The notes: generated from the letters alone by a model not told the origin. A stretch of 5,505 bases of DNA from JAVXNW01 sp036645575 (GCA_036645575.1 JAVXNW010000136.1:1-5505); one strand, 5' to 3'. Shown: positions 1 through 5,440, counted from the stretch's first letter. Translations and numbers: made by a program.

Positions 1-172
1 CGTGGGTTCCGGTGTCGGTTCCGGCGTGGGTTCCGGTGTCGGTTCAACCGTCGGTTCCAGCGTCGGTTCCAGCGTCGGTTCAGCCGTCGGCGCAACCGTG
101 GGTTCAGCCGTCGGCGCAACCGTGGGTTCAGCCGTCGGCGCAACCGTGGGTTCAGCCGTCGGCGCAACCGTG
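1..172. repeat. 12-bp tandem repeat with a 24-bp higher-order unit, coding for xEPT/xAPT tail
   Basis: From base 5 the sequence runs in 12-bp units of the form GGTTC(C/A)NNNGTC. From 77 to 172 there are four perfect 24-bp copies (77-100, 101-124, 125-148, 149-172). On the minus strand each 12 bp codes for four residues: VAPT or AEPT in the 24-bp block, and LEPT, VEPT or PEPT in the older, diverged part. The period is a multiple of three, so gain or loss of units keeps the frame. The array continues beyond base 1. Identical 24-bp copies next to diverged 12-bp copies suggest recent local expansion. Confidence 0.95.
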
Positions 173-1422
173 GGCACCGGGATCGGCTCGGGCGATTGCG
201 TCACGACCGGCTGGGGGATGGGCGTCATCGTCGGATCGGGCCACGGTTCGGGCCACGGTTCGGGCGTCGGCGTAGGCCTGGGCGTGGGTCTGGGCGTCGG
301 GCGCGGCGTGGGTCTGGGCGTCGGAACCGGGATCGGCGTATTGCCCGGTTTGACCGGCGCGTCGATGTCCTCGACCCAGTCGATCGTCCGGCGACCGGCG
401 GTGCCGTCCTCGACCAAATCCGCGTTGTATTCGCGGTTGACAAACTGCTGGAAGGCGCGCACGGCGCGCGTGGTCGCCTTGTCGTACTTGCGCGAGGGGC
501 GCTTGGCGTCCAGCCACCGAAGCTCGATCAAGCGCCACTGGAAGTCCTCCAGCTGATCGGGCGAGGCCTTGCGGTAGTTGTTGATGGGCGTCGGGGCAGG
601 CTTCTCGGGCCAATCTTCCTCCGGCCAGTCTTCCTCCGGAAGATCCTCCTCGGGCAAATCCTCCTCGGGCCAGTCCTCCTGCGCTTCGTCCGGGCCGATC
701 AGCTGATCGCCCGGCGCCTGTTCGTCGCGCCAGTCGAGCGTGCCGGGATCGACGATGTCCAGCCCGCCCGGATCGGTTGTGCCGGTGGGCAGCGGCGAAG
801 AGGTGGGCGCGACCCACACGTCGTCCTTGCCGCCGGAATTTCCGGGGATGTTCACGTTGTCCACCGCGCCGCGCATGGCGGAGATGATGCCAATCAGCGC
901 CGCGAGCACGATTACGATCACCACCGCGATCACGATCATCGCCTGCTTGGTCAGCTTGCGCGCGGGCGCTGCGTCCTCCGGCGCGGCGGGGGTTCCGGCT
1001 GCGGTCGCGGCGCGGCGCTGCGCCAGATAGCCCGTGCCGCACGCCTCGAAAAAGAGGCGCTTGCGCGCGCTGTCGCCGGTGTCCGCGCTTGAGCGCATTC
1101 GGTTGAGCGCCTGCGCAAAGGCGGCCTCGTTTCCCGCCAGCGGCACGACCGTGCCGTCCGCCATGCGCTCGACCGCGCCCTTGGGAAACAGCTCGCGAAT
1201 GCGCAGCACCTGCCCGCTCTTTATGTCGTAAGCGGTATATACGATGCCGTCGGCGTCCTGACCCAGCGCGCGCCCCATCTCAAAGCGACCGCGAATGAGG
1301 GTGCCGGGGACCAGATGTCCCGCGGGCGTGGGCGCCAACGGGTCCTTGTGGCACGCCGGACACGCGCCGTGCGCATTGAGTGGCGCAAAGCAATACAGGC
1401 ATCTTTTTTGCTGATTTTCCAT
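1..1422 (-). CDS. Membrane protein: zinc ribbon, kinase N-lobe remnant, TM helix, peptidoglycan-binding-like domain, Pro/Thr repeats (3' end outside window)
   Basis: 474 codons are visible and the frame is still open at base 1. The start is the ATG at 1422-1420, preceded by AAGGGAGG with 7 nt spacing. Residues 8-24 form a zinc ribbon (C8, C11, C21, C24). Residues 36-137 resemble the N-lobe of the zinc-ribbon Ser/Thr kinases of Clostridia: PGTLIRGRFEMGRALG, then RIRELFP where the family has VAIKEYFP, and FFEACGTGYLA where it has the hinge strand. R76 replaces the ATP-binding lysine, and there is no HRD or DFG part. Residues 161-181 are one hydrophobic helix preceded by RKLTK, so the N-terminus is probably cytosolic. 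Outside the membrane come an acidic D[WL]PEE repeat (250-274), a peptidoglycan_binding_1-like domain (about 287-350; LIELRWLD, YDKATTRAVRAFQ, DGTAG) and a PTP/EPT-rich tail (356 onward). It probably shares a transcript with the HAD-thymidylate kinase gene 62 bp upstream. The role is unknown; a sensor or scaffold between cytosol and wall is an inference. Confidence 0.85.
   Translation of the reverse strand, partial: MENQQKRCLYCFAPLNAHGACPACHKDPLAPTPAGHLVPGTLIRGRFEMGRALGQDADGIVYTAYDIKSGQVLRIRELFPKGAVERMADGTVVPLAGNEAAFAQALNRMRSSADTGDSARKRLFFEACGTGYLAQRRAATAAGTPAAPEDAAPARKLTKQAMIVIAVVIVIVLAALIGIISAMRGAVDNVNIPGNSGGKDDVWVAPTSSPLPTGTTDPGGLDIVDPGTLDWRDEQAPGDQLIGPDEAQEDWPEEDLPEEDLPEEDWPEEDWPEKPAPTPINNYRKASPDQLEDFQWRLIELRWLDAKRPSRKYDKATTRAVRAFQQFVNREYNADLVEDGTAGRRTIDWVEDIDAPVKPGNTPIPVPTPRPTPRPTPRPTPRPTPTPEPWPEPWPDPTMTPIPQPVVTQSPEPIPVPTVAPTAEPTVAPTAEPTVAPTAEPTVAPTAEPTLEPTLEPTVEPTPEPTPEPTPEPT
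601..675 (-). repeat. 15-bp degenerate repeat coding for D[WL]PEE x5
   Basis: Residues 250-274 of the membrane protein read as five 5-residue units: DWPEE, DLPEE, DLPEE, DWPEE, DWPEK. At DNA level the copies have drifted at third codon positions, so the protein repeat is kept better than the DNA. It forms a strongly acidic, Trp-bearing stalk between the membrane helix and the peptidoglycan-binding-like domain. Confidence 0.85.
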
Positions 1423-1484
1423 TGAAATGCCTCCCTTATCGATCGATTAGAGAAAAACGCCGGGGGGGGCTAGGAAACCGCTGA

Positions 1485-2768
1485 TTAAACCGCGCGCTCC
1501 CGGATCGCCGCCTGGCGCACGCGCTCGAACACCGCTTCTTCGCTGCCGCGCGCGTCTACCACGCAAAAGCGCTCGGGCGCGCGCGCCGCCATCAGGCGGT
1601 AGGCGTCGTACACGCGGCGGACGAACTCGGAATGCTCCTTTTCGATCCGGTCGGGCGGCGTGTCAGACAGCCGCCGCCGGTGCGCAAGCTCCGGGTCGAG
1701 GTCGAGCAGGATCGTGCGGTCGGGCATACAGGTTCCGACGGCCGGCTCGTTTAGGTGGCGCACAAGCTCGGTGCCCAATCCCCGCCCCGCGCCCTGATAG
1801 GCGACCGACGAATCGACAAACCGATCGCACACGACCGTCTTGCCGCACGCGAGCGCCGGCATGATCACCTCGCGCACATGCTGCGCCCGCGCCGCCGCGA
1901 ACAGGTAGGCCTCGCACAGGTCGCCCATGTCCTCTGTCTTGGCGTCGAGCACCACCGAACGGATGCGCTCGGAGACCGCGCAGCCGCCCGGCTCGCGCGT
2001 GGCGACGACCGCGTGCCCGCACTTGCGCAGGTAGTCACATAGGAGGGTATGCTGGGTGGATTTGCCGCATCCGTCGGAGCCCTCGAGCGTGATAAATTGC
2101 CCGCGCAACGGCGCGCCCGCGCCCAGCGCCACGCAAAGCGTCTTTACGTCCTCGCAGATCAGCGTCGCGCCGCTCTCGTCCAGCTCCTCGCGCGTTCCGT
2201 AGCCGTACAGCGCGCCGATCGCGTCCACGCCCACGCTCTTTGCCGCCAGCATGTCGAGGTAGCGGTCGCCCACCATGCACGCGTGCGCGTATTTTTCGGG
2301 CAGCGCGCGCTTCAGCAGCCGGTCCTTGAAGCGGCTCTCGTCCTCGTCGCGCGGGCCCGCGACCGCGTCGAAGTACTTGCGCAGGTCGAACGCCTCGAGC
2401 ACGCGCTCGGCGAAGATCTGCGGCTTGGCGGTCGCGACGGCCAGATACGCGCCGCGCGCCTTGAGCGCGCGCAGCAGCCCGGGAATGCCGGGATAGACGC
2501 AACACTCGAGGTAGCCGACTGTGCTGTAGCGCTCCTTGTACAGGTCGATCGCGCGGTAGGCATCCTCCTCGGAAAGGCCAATCACGGTTTGAAAGGTATA
2601 CAGTAGCGGCGGCCCGACAAAGGCGCGCAACTGCGCGCGGGTGAATCCGACGATCCCCATTTTGTCCAGTGCATATTGGACGCATCCCACGATGCCAGGT
2701 TCCGATTCGGTCAGCGTCCCATCTAGGTCAAACAGGATGACGTCATAGGGCAGCGCGCATTCCGGCAT
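1485..2768 (-). CDS. tmk: Fusion protein: HAD-family phosphatase + thymidylate kinase (dTMP kinase)
   Basis: 427 aa. The start is the ATG at 2768-2766, preceded by GGGAGGA with about 8 nt spacing. The frame is open for 83 more codons upstream, but that stretch covers the promoter and has no family match. Residues 1-213 are a Gph-like (COG0546) HAD phosphatase: motif I DLDGT (nucleophile D14, acid D16), cap region about 23-90, T113 in VATAK, K148, and GDRYLD (D168, D172). Residues 222-427 are a full thymidylate kinase, which makes dTDP from dTMP and ATP in the cytosol. It shows P-loop EGSDGCGKSTQ (229-239), TREPGG (257-262), DRFVDSSVAYQGAGRG (315-330) and the LID/DR.E segment R364-E378. The linker is only about 8 residues and no internal ribosome site precedes the kinase, so it is most likely made as one chain. 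The HAD substrate cannot be read from sequence; a nucleotide or phosphoglycolate is possible. The symbol refers to the kinase half. Confidence 0.93.
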   Translation of the reverse strand: MPECALPYDVILFDLDGTLTESEPGIVGCVQYALDKMGIVGFTRAQLRAFVGPPLLYTFQTVIGLSEEDAYRAIDLYKERYSTVGYLECCVYPGIPGLLRALKARGAYLAVATAKPQIFAERVLEAFDLRKYFDAVAGPRDEDESRFKDRLLKRALPEKYAHACMVGDRYLDMLAAKSVGVDAIGALYGYGTREELDESGATLICEDVKTLCVALGAGAPLRGQFITLEGSDGCGKSTQHTLLCDYLRKCGHAVVATREPGGCAVSERIRSVVLDAKTEDMGDLCEAYLFAAARAQHVREVIMPALACGKTVVCDRFVDSSVAYQGAGRGLGTELVRHLNEPAVGTCMPDRTILLDLDPELAHRRRLSDTPPDRIEKEHSEFVRRVYDAYRLMAARAPERFCVVDARGSEEAVFERVRQAAIRERAV

Positions 2769-2779
2769 GGCTGTGTTCC

Positions 2780-2817
2780 TCCCGATAGATCGGCGGGATC
2801 GCCCGCGAAAAGGCGGG
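2780..2817 (-). promoter_or_regulatory. Two small hairpins in the 5' leader of the HAD-tmk mRNA, one covering part of the ribosome site
   Basis: On the minus strand the leader contains CCCGC-loop-GCGGG (2817-2802), then TCCCG-9 nt-CGGGA (2798-2780). The second stem pairs with the GGGA of the GGGAGG ribosome binding site of the HAD-tmk gene. Stems are only 5 bp, so an effect on translation is possible but not demonstrated. Confidence 0.25.
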
Positions 2818-2838
2818 AAACCGCGCGCATTTTTCTTT

Positions 2839-2867
2839 ATTGTACCGCGTATTGTCGAAAAACACAA
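2839..2867 (-). promoter_or_regulatory. Sigma-A-like promoter for the HAD-tmk / membrane-protein unit
   Basis: Read on the minus strand: -35 TTGTGT (2867-2862), 17-bp spacer, -10 TACAAT (2844-2839). The -10 matches the consensus at five of six positions and the -35 at three. Transcription would begin near 2832, giving a leader of about 64 nt before the ATG at 2768. Confidence 0.55.
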
Positions 2868-2883
2868 GCCCGATCGACGCGCG

Positions 2884-2899
2884 CAAAAATCGATTTTTG
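2884..2899. promoter_or_regulatory. Perfect 16-bp palindrome between divergent promoters
   Basis: CAAAAATCGATTTTTG is a perfect inverted repeat with no loop. It lies upstream of both -35 boxes of the divergent promoters. A looser copy, CAAAA-N5-TTTTG, follows at 2912-2926, and a half-like CAAAAA at 2955-2960. A dimeric regulator site is plausible. An A/T-tract (UP-element-like) explanation is also possible. Confidence 0.35.
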
Positions 2900-2941
2900 G
2901 GCGGTGTTTCGCAAAATAACTTTTTGTCCCAGCGCGCGGCC

Positions 2942-2970
2942 TTGCGGCAACGTGCAAAAACGGGTATAAT
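2942..2970 (+). promoter_or_regulatory. Sigma-A-like promoter for the DUF445 gene, abutting its start codon
   Basis: -35 TTGCGG (2942-2947), 17-bp spacer, perfect -10 TATAAT (2965-2970). The expected transcription start, about 7 nt after the -10, falls at 2977-2978, which is the A of the ATG. This would give an mRNA with no leader. Confidence 0.55.
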
Positions 2971-2977
2971 ATCACCC

Positions 2978-3883
2978 ATGCAGATAGAATGGATTGTCGC
3001 GCCGCTACTGGGCGCACTCATCGGTTATATCACCAACGATCTGGCGATCAAGATGCTGTTCAAGCCCTACAAGCGGCTGTACGTGGGCAAGTGGGCGGTG
3101 CCGTTTACGCCGGGCCTTATTCCCAAGGAGAAGGCGCGGCTGGCGCGCTCGGTGGGCGAGGTGGTCGGCGGGAGCCTGCTGAGCGAGGAGGCCATCGCGC
3201 AGGCGCTCCTGTCAGAGGCCATGCTCGCGCGCGTCGAGGAAAAGATTGGCGCGTGGCTTGAGGGCTACGCCCGCAGCGAGGACAGCCTGCAGGAACTGCT
3301 GGGCAGGGTGTTTACGCCTGAGCAGGTGGCGCTGCGCGTGAGCCAGGGCACGGATTTTCTCACCCAGGTGCTCAGCGACCGCCTGGCCAACGCCGACCTT
3401 GGCCAGATCGCCGCGCAGTCGGTCGCGGAAAGCGTCAAGCGCAAGACGCCCGGCGCGCTGACGGAGATCTTCCGGCGCGTGGCGGGCGAGCGCGCGGGCA
3501 GCGGCCTGACCGAGCAATTGCGCCAGGCGATCAACGGCTACCTCGCGCGCCACGCGCAATCGCTCGTGTCAGGCGCCGTCGATGGCGAGGCGCGCCGCCT
3601 GCTCGACGCGCCGCTATGCACGCTTGTCGAGGCCTATTCGGGCGACCTGAGCGCGCTCTCCGGCAAGCTGACCGCGCTCTACGCGCGCATTGTGCGGGAA
3701 AACCTTTCCAAGGCGCTTCAGGCGATCGACCTGAGCGCGATCGTGCGCGCGCGCGTCGAGGCCATTGCCGACGAGGACCTCGAGGAGGCCGTGAGCGGCG
3801 TAGCCGGGCGCGAGCTCAAGGCCATCGTCTATCTGGGCGCGGGGCTAGGATTCCTGATGGGCTTTGTCAACCTCCTGTTCTAG
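2978..3883 (+). CDS. DUF445 (YheB-type) membrane-associated protein
   Basis: 301 aa, within the usual size of the short Firmicutes DUF445/YheB proteins (COG4399). Residues 4-24 are a hydrophobic segment running into the family signature GYITNDLAIKMLFKP (16-30), followed by PFTPGLIPKEKARLARSVG (42-60). The middle (about 65-275) is a charged, Ala/Leu-rich, mostly helical region with no cysteines or catalytic motif apart from C212. The end (282-301) is a second hydrophobic helix, GAGLGFLMGFVNLLF. This fits anchoring at both ends with the helical body between them. The biochemical role of the family is not established. The ATG at 2978 begins just before the conserved first helix, and the 46 codons open upstream (from a TTG at 2840) cover the promoter and were rejected. 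No Shine-Dalgarno sequence is visible. It is divergent from HAD-tmk and in the same direction as the flavodiiron gene, but 282 bp away from it. Confidence 0.9.
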   Translation: MQIEWIVAPLLGALIGYITNDLAIKMLFKPYKRLYVGKWAVPFTPGLIPKEKARLARSVGEVVGGSLLSEEAIAQALLSEAMLARVEEKIGAWLEGYARSEDSLQELLGRVFTPEQVALRVSQGTDFLTQVLSDRLANADLGQIAAQSVAESVKRKTPGALTEIFRRVAGERAGSGLTEQLRQAINGYLARHAQSLVSGAVDGEARRLLDAPLCTLVEAYSGDLSALSGKLTALYARIVRENLSKALQAIDLSAIVRARVEAIADEDLEEAVSGVAGRELKAIVYLGAGLGFLMGFVNLLF

Positions 3884-3889
3884 GTCGGG

Positions 3890-3913
3890 GCGCGCGGGCG
3901 TCTTCCCGCACGC
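3890..3913 (+). terminator. GC-rich hairpin after the DUF445 gene, no T-tract
   Basis: Six bases after the stop codon, 3890-3898 pairs with 3905-3913 (nine positions, one C-A mismatch) around a 6-nt loop. There is no run of T after it, so it is at best an atypical terminator or a 3'-end stabilising stem. Confidence 0.3.
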
Positions 3914-3944
3914 GCTGGCGATCGCATTTCCGCCATCGCGCGCC

Positions 3945-4044
3945 TTCAGAAGCGCTCGACGTAGCGCTGCTACGCCTTCGGCTTTTGAAAACGCACGCTG
4001 ACGAAAATTCGATTCGCCTTCGCGCACGCGCAGACGCCTGCGCG
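3945..4044. other. Structured intergenic element with two hairpins, possible dispersed repeat or RNA
   Basis: This is the main content of the 282-bp gap between the DUF445 and flavodiiron genes. At 3945-3989, TTCAGAAGC pairs with GCTTTTGAA (9 bp, one G-T pair that is allowed only in a plus-strand RNA). Inside is a symmetric 6x6 internal loop, then CGTAGC-GCT-GCTACG (3960-3974). At 4027-4044 a second stem, CGCGCAG-ACGC-CTGCGCG, has 7 perfect base pairs. No convincing gene is present. A long minus-strand open frame crosses the region but matches nothing and overlaps the flavodiiron gene. The minus-strand reading of the first hairpin (SKAEGVAALRR) recalls spurious small ORFs annotated in other Firmicutes, which hints at a dispersed element. 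That is from memory, not a search. Confidence 0.35.
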
Positions 4045-4077
4045 CCCCTCGCCTGGGGGATGGGATTAGTAATGGGG

Positions 4078-4148
4078 GTTGGCGAAATATTGAGGGGCGT
4101 ACCGTTGGCGGCATATTTAAAAGGGCGCGCCGTTGGCGGCGCACATAT
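4078..4148. repeat. Three direct GTTGGCG repeats across the flavodiiron promoter region
   Basis: GTTGGCG occurs at 4078-4084, 4104-4110 and 4132-4138 (steps of 26 and 28 bp). Each is followed by ATAT after 2, 2 and 6 nt. The last two copies belong to a longer direct repeat of 18 bp with 16 identities (4095-4112 and 4123-4140), with the shared core CCGTTGGCGGC. Their position around the promoter and leader suggests operator sites for a regulator. Confidence 0.6.
4090..4117 (+). promoter_or_regulatory. Candidate promoter for the flavodiiron gene
   Basis: -35 TTGAGG (4090-4095), 16-bp spacer, -10 CATATT (4112-4117); each box matches the sigma-A consensus at four of six positions. The start would lie near 4124, about 42 nt before the ATG. 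The second GTTGGCG copy fills the spacer and the third lies just after the start site, as expected for repressor sites. Confidence 0.35.
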
Positions 4149-4165
4149 AGAAAGGACGGACTACG

Positions 4166-5419
4166 ATGGCTTATTGTATGCGGCATGTGACAGAGGATAT
4201 TTTGTGGGTGGGCGCGAGCGATCGCCGCCTTGCGCTGTTTGAAAATTTGTTTCCGCTCCCGAACGGGGTCTCGTATAACGCCTATCTCCTGCTCGATGAG
4301 AAGACCGCGCTGATGGATACGGTGGACGCGTCGGTCGCGCACCGGCAGATGGAAAACGTGGCGCAGGCGCTGGGCGGTCGGGCGCTTGACTACCTGGTCG
4401 TCAATCACCTAGAGCCTGATCACTGCGCCAACATTCTGGATATCCTAAGCCAATACCCCGAGGCGCGGCTGGTGATCACCGACAAGGGGCTGAAGCTGCT
4501 TAATCAGTTCTACGATTGCGACCTTGGCGAGCGGGTACTGCTCGTCAAGGAGGGCGACCAGCTGACGCTGGGCAAGCATGTGCTGCGCTTTATCGCCGCG
4601 CCGATGGTGCACTGGCCGGAGGTGACGATGGCGTTTGACGAGACCGACGGCGTGCTGTTTAGCGCCGACGCGTTTGGCACATTTGGCGCGCTGAGCGGGT
4701 CGATCTTTGCCGATGAGCTGCCCTTTGCGCGCGATTGGCTAGCCGACGCGCGGCGCTATTACGCCAACATCGTCGGAAAATACGGGGTGCAGGTGCAAAA
4801 CGTGCTCAAAAAGGCGGCGAGTCTTCCGATTAAGATGATCTGTCCGCTGCATGGGCCGATCTGGCGCGAGGATCTGGGCTACATCTTGGGCAAGTATGAC
4901 CTGTGGAGCCGGGGCGTGCCCGAGGCGCGCGCGGTCGCGATATTCTATGGCTCCATGTATGGGCACACCGAGAACGCCGCGGACATTCTGGCTGTGCAAT
5001 TGGCCGAGGCAGGCGTTCAAAACATCGTCGCTTATGACGTGTCCAAGACCGACGTGTCCTACCTCATCTCTGAGCTGTTCCGCGTCAGCCATGTCGTGCT
5101 CGCCGCGCCCACCTACAACAACAACCTCTACCGCCCCATGGAGACGCTGCTCTCCGATATGAAGGCGCTGTGCCTGCACGACCGCACCTTTGCGCTGATC
5201 GAAAACGGATCTTGGGCGCCGCAGTCCGGTAAGCTCATGAGCTACGCGCTGGGCGAAATGAAGAACATGACCGTGCTCACGCCTACCGCCACACTGCGTA
5301 GCGCGCTCACCCCCGCCACCCGCGAAGCCCTGTCCCGCCTAGCCGAGGCCGTGGCGAGGGACGTGGCGGGGGCGGGGAACGAGGAGGCGAGGGGAACCGG
5401 GAGGCGGGAAGATAATTAA
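4166..5419 (+). CDS. fprA: Class A flavodiiron protein (FprA-type O2/NO reductase)
   Basis: 417 aa. Flavodiiron proteins are cytosolic and reduce O2 to water or NO to N2O with electrons usually delivered by rubredoxin; they protect anaerobes. Residues 1-250 are the metallo-beta-lactamase-like domain with all six di-iron ligands: H81-x-E83-x-D85, H149, D168 and H229. Residues 256-397 are the flavodoxin domain, with FMN-loop motifs SMYGHTE (263-269), PTYNNNLYRPM (315-325) and ENGSWAPQSGK (346-356). There is no fused rubredoxin or reductase domain, so the protein needs a partner encoded elsewhere. The start at 4166 is supported by AAAGGA 9 nt upstream and by the family-like N-terminus YCMRHVTEDILWVGASDRRL. 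The last 17 residues or so (401-417, Gly/Arg/Glu-rich) look like a non-family extension. The gene has its own promoter-like region with repeats and is probably transcribed alone. Whether O2 or NO is the preferred substrate cannot be told. Confidence 0.95.
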   Translation: MAYCMRHVTEDILWVGASDRRLALFENLFPLPNGVSYNAYLLLDEKTALMDTVDASVAHRQMENVAQALGGRALDYLVVNHLEPDHCANILDILSQYPEARLVITDKGLKLLNQFYDCDLGERVLLVKEGDQLTLGKHVLRFIAAPMVHWPEVTMAFDETDGVLFSADAFGTFGALSGSIFADELPFARDWLADARRYYANIVGKYGVQVQNVLKKAASLPIKMICPLHGPIWREDLGYILGKYDLWSRGVPEARAVAIFYGSMYGHTENAADILAVQLAEAGVQNIVAYDVSKTDVSYLISELFRVSHVVLAAPTYNNNLYRPMETLLSDMKALCLHDRTFALIENGSWAPQSGKLMSYALGEMKNMTVLTPTATLRSALTPATREALSRLAEAVARDVAGAGNEEARGTGRREDN

Positions 5420-5420
5420 G

Positions 5421-5440
5421 GGAGGCGAACGGGGGCCTCC
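5421..5440 (+). terminator. Hairpin directly after the flavodiiron stop codon
   Basis: GGAGGC (5421-5426) pairs with GCCTCC (5435-5440) around an 8-nt loop, starting one base after the TAA stop codon ends. No T-tract follows, so intrinsic termination is uncertain. Confidence 0.35.

Noticed and set aside
1..172. CRISPR array
   Set aside because: The repeats are short, contiguous and without unique spacers. They are in-frame coding repeats.
2..556. Plus-strand open frame coding for Gly/Val/Ser repeats (GSGVGS, GATVGSAV)
   Set aside because: It is the antisense reading of the Pro/Thr repeat tail. The minus frame has a proper start, ribosome site and recognisable domains, while this one only mirrors the 12-bp repeat.
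152..1092. Other long open frames on both strands over the membrane-protein gene
   Set aside because: High GC keeps several frames open. They are Arg/Gly-rich, match no domain, and overlap a frame with a zinc ribbon, a TM helix and a PG-binding-like domain.
2840..2977. 46-codon upstream extension of the DUF445 gene from a TTG start
   Set aside because: It covers the palindrome and the TATAAT promoter, is not family-like, and has no ribosome site. The conserved DUF445 N-terminal helix begins right after the ATG at 2978.
2769..3017. N-terminal extension of the HAD-tmk frame to a start at 3017
   Set aside because: The extra 83 codons cross both promoters and part of the DUF445 gene, show no HAD-like sequence, and the ATG at 2768 has a strong ribosome site right before a canonical HAD motif I.
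3845..4408. Minus-strand open frame of 187 codons crossing the gap between the DUF445 and flavodiiron genes
   Set aside because: It overlaps the 5' end of the flavodiiron gene by over 240 bp and the end of the DUF445 gene, has no recognisable domain, and its middle part is the hairpin element read as protein.
4739..5179. Antisense open frame over the flavodoxin domain
   Set aside because: It is a shadow of a gene with complete di-iron and FMN motifs. It is His/Val-rich and has no start signal.
5340..5410. G-quadruplex in the G-rich end of the flavodiiron gene
   Set aside because: G-runs are present, but four runs of three or more G with loops of at most seven are not found in a row, so the strict pattern fails.
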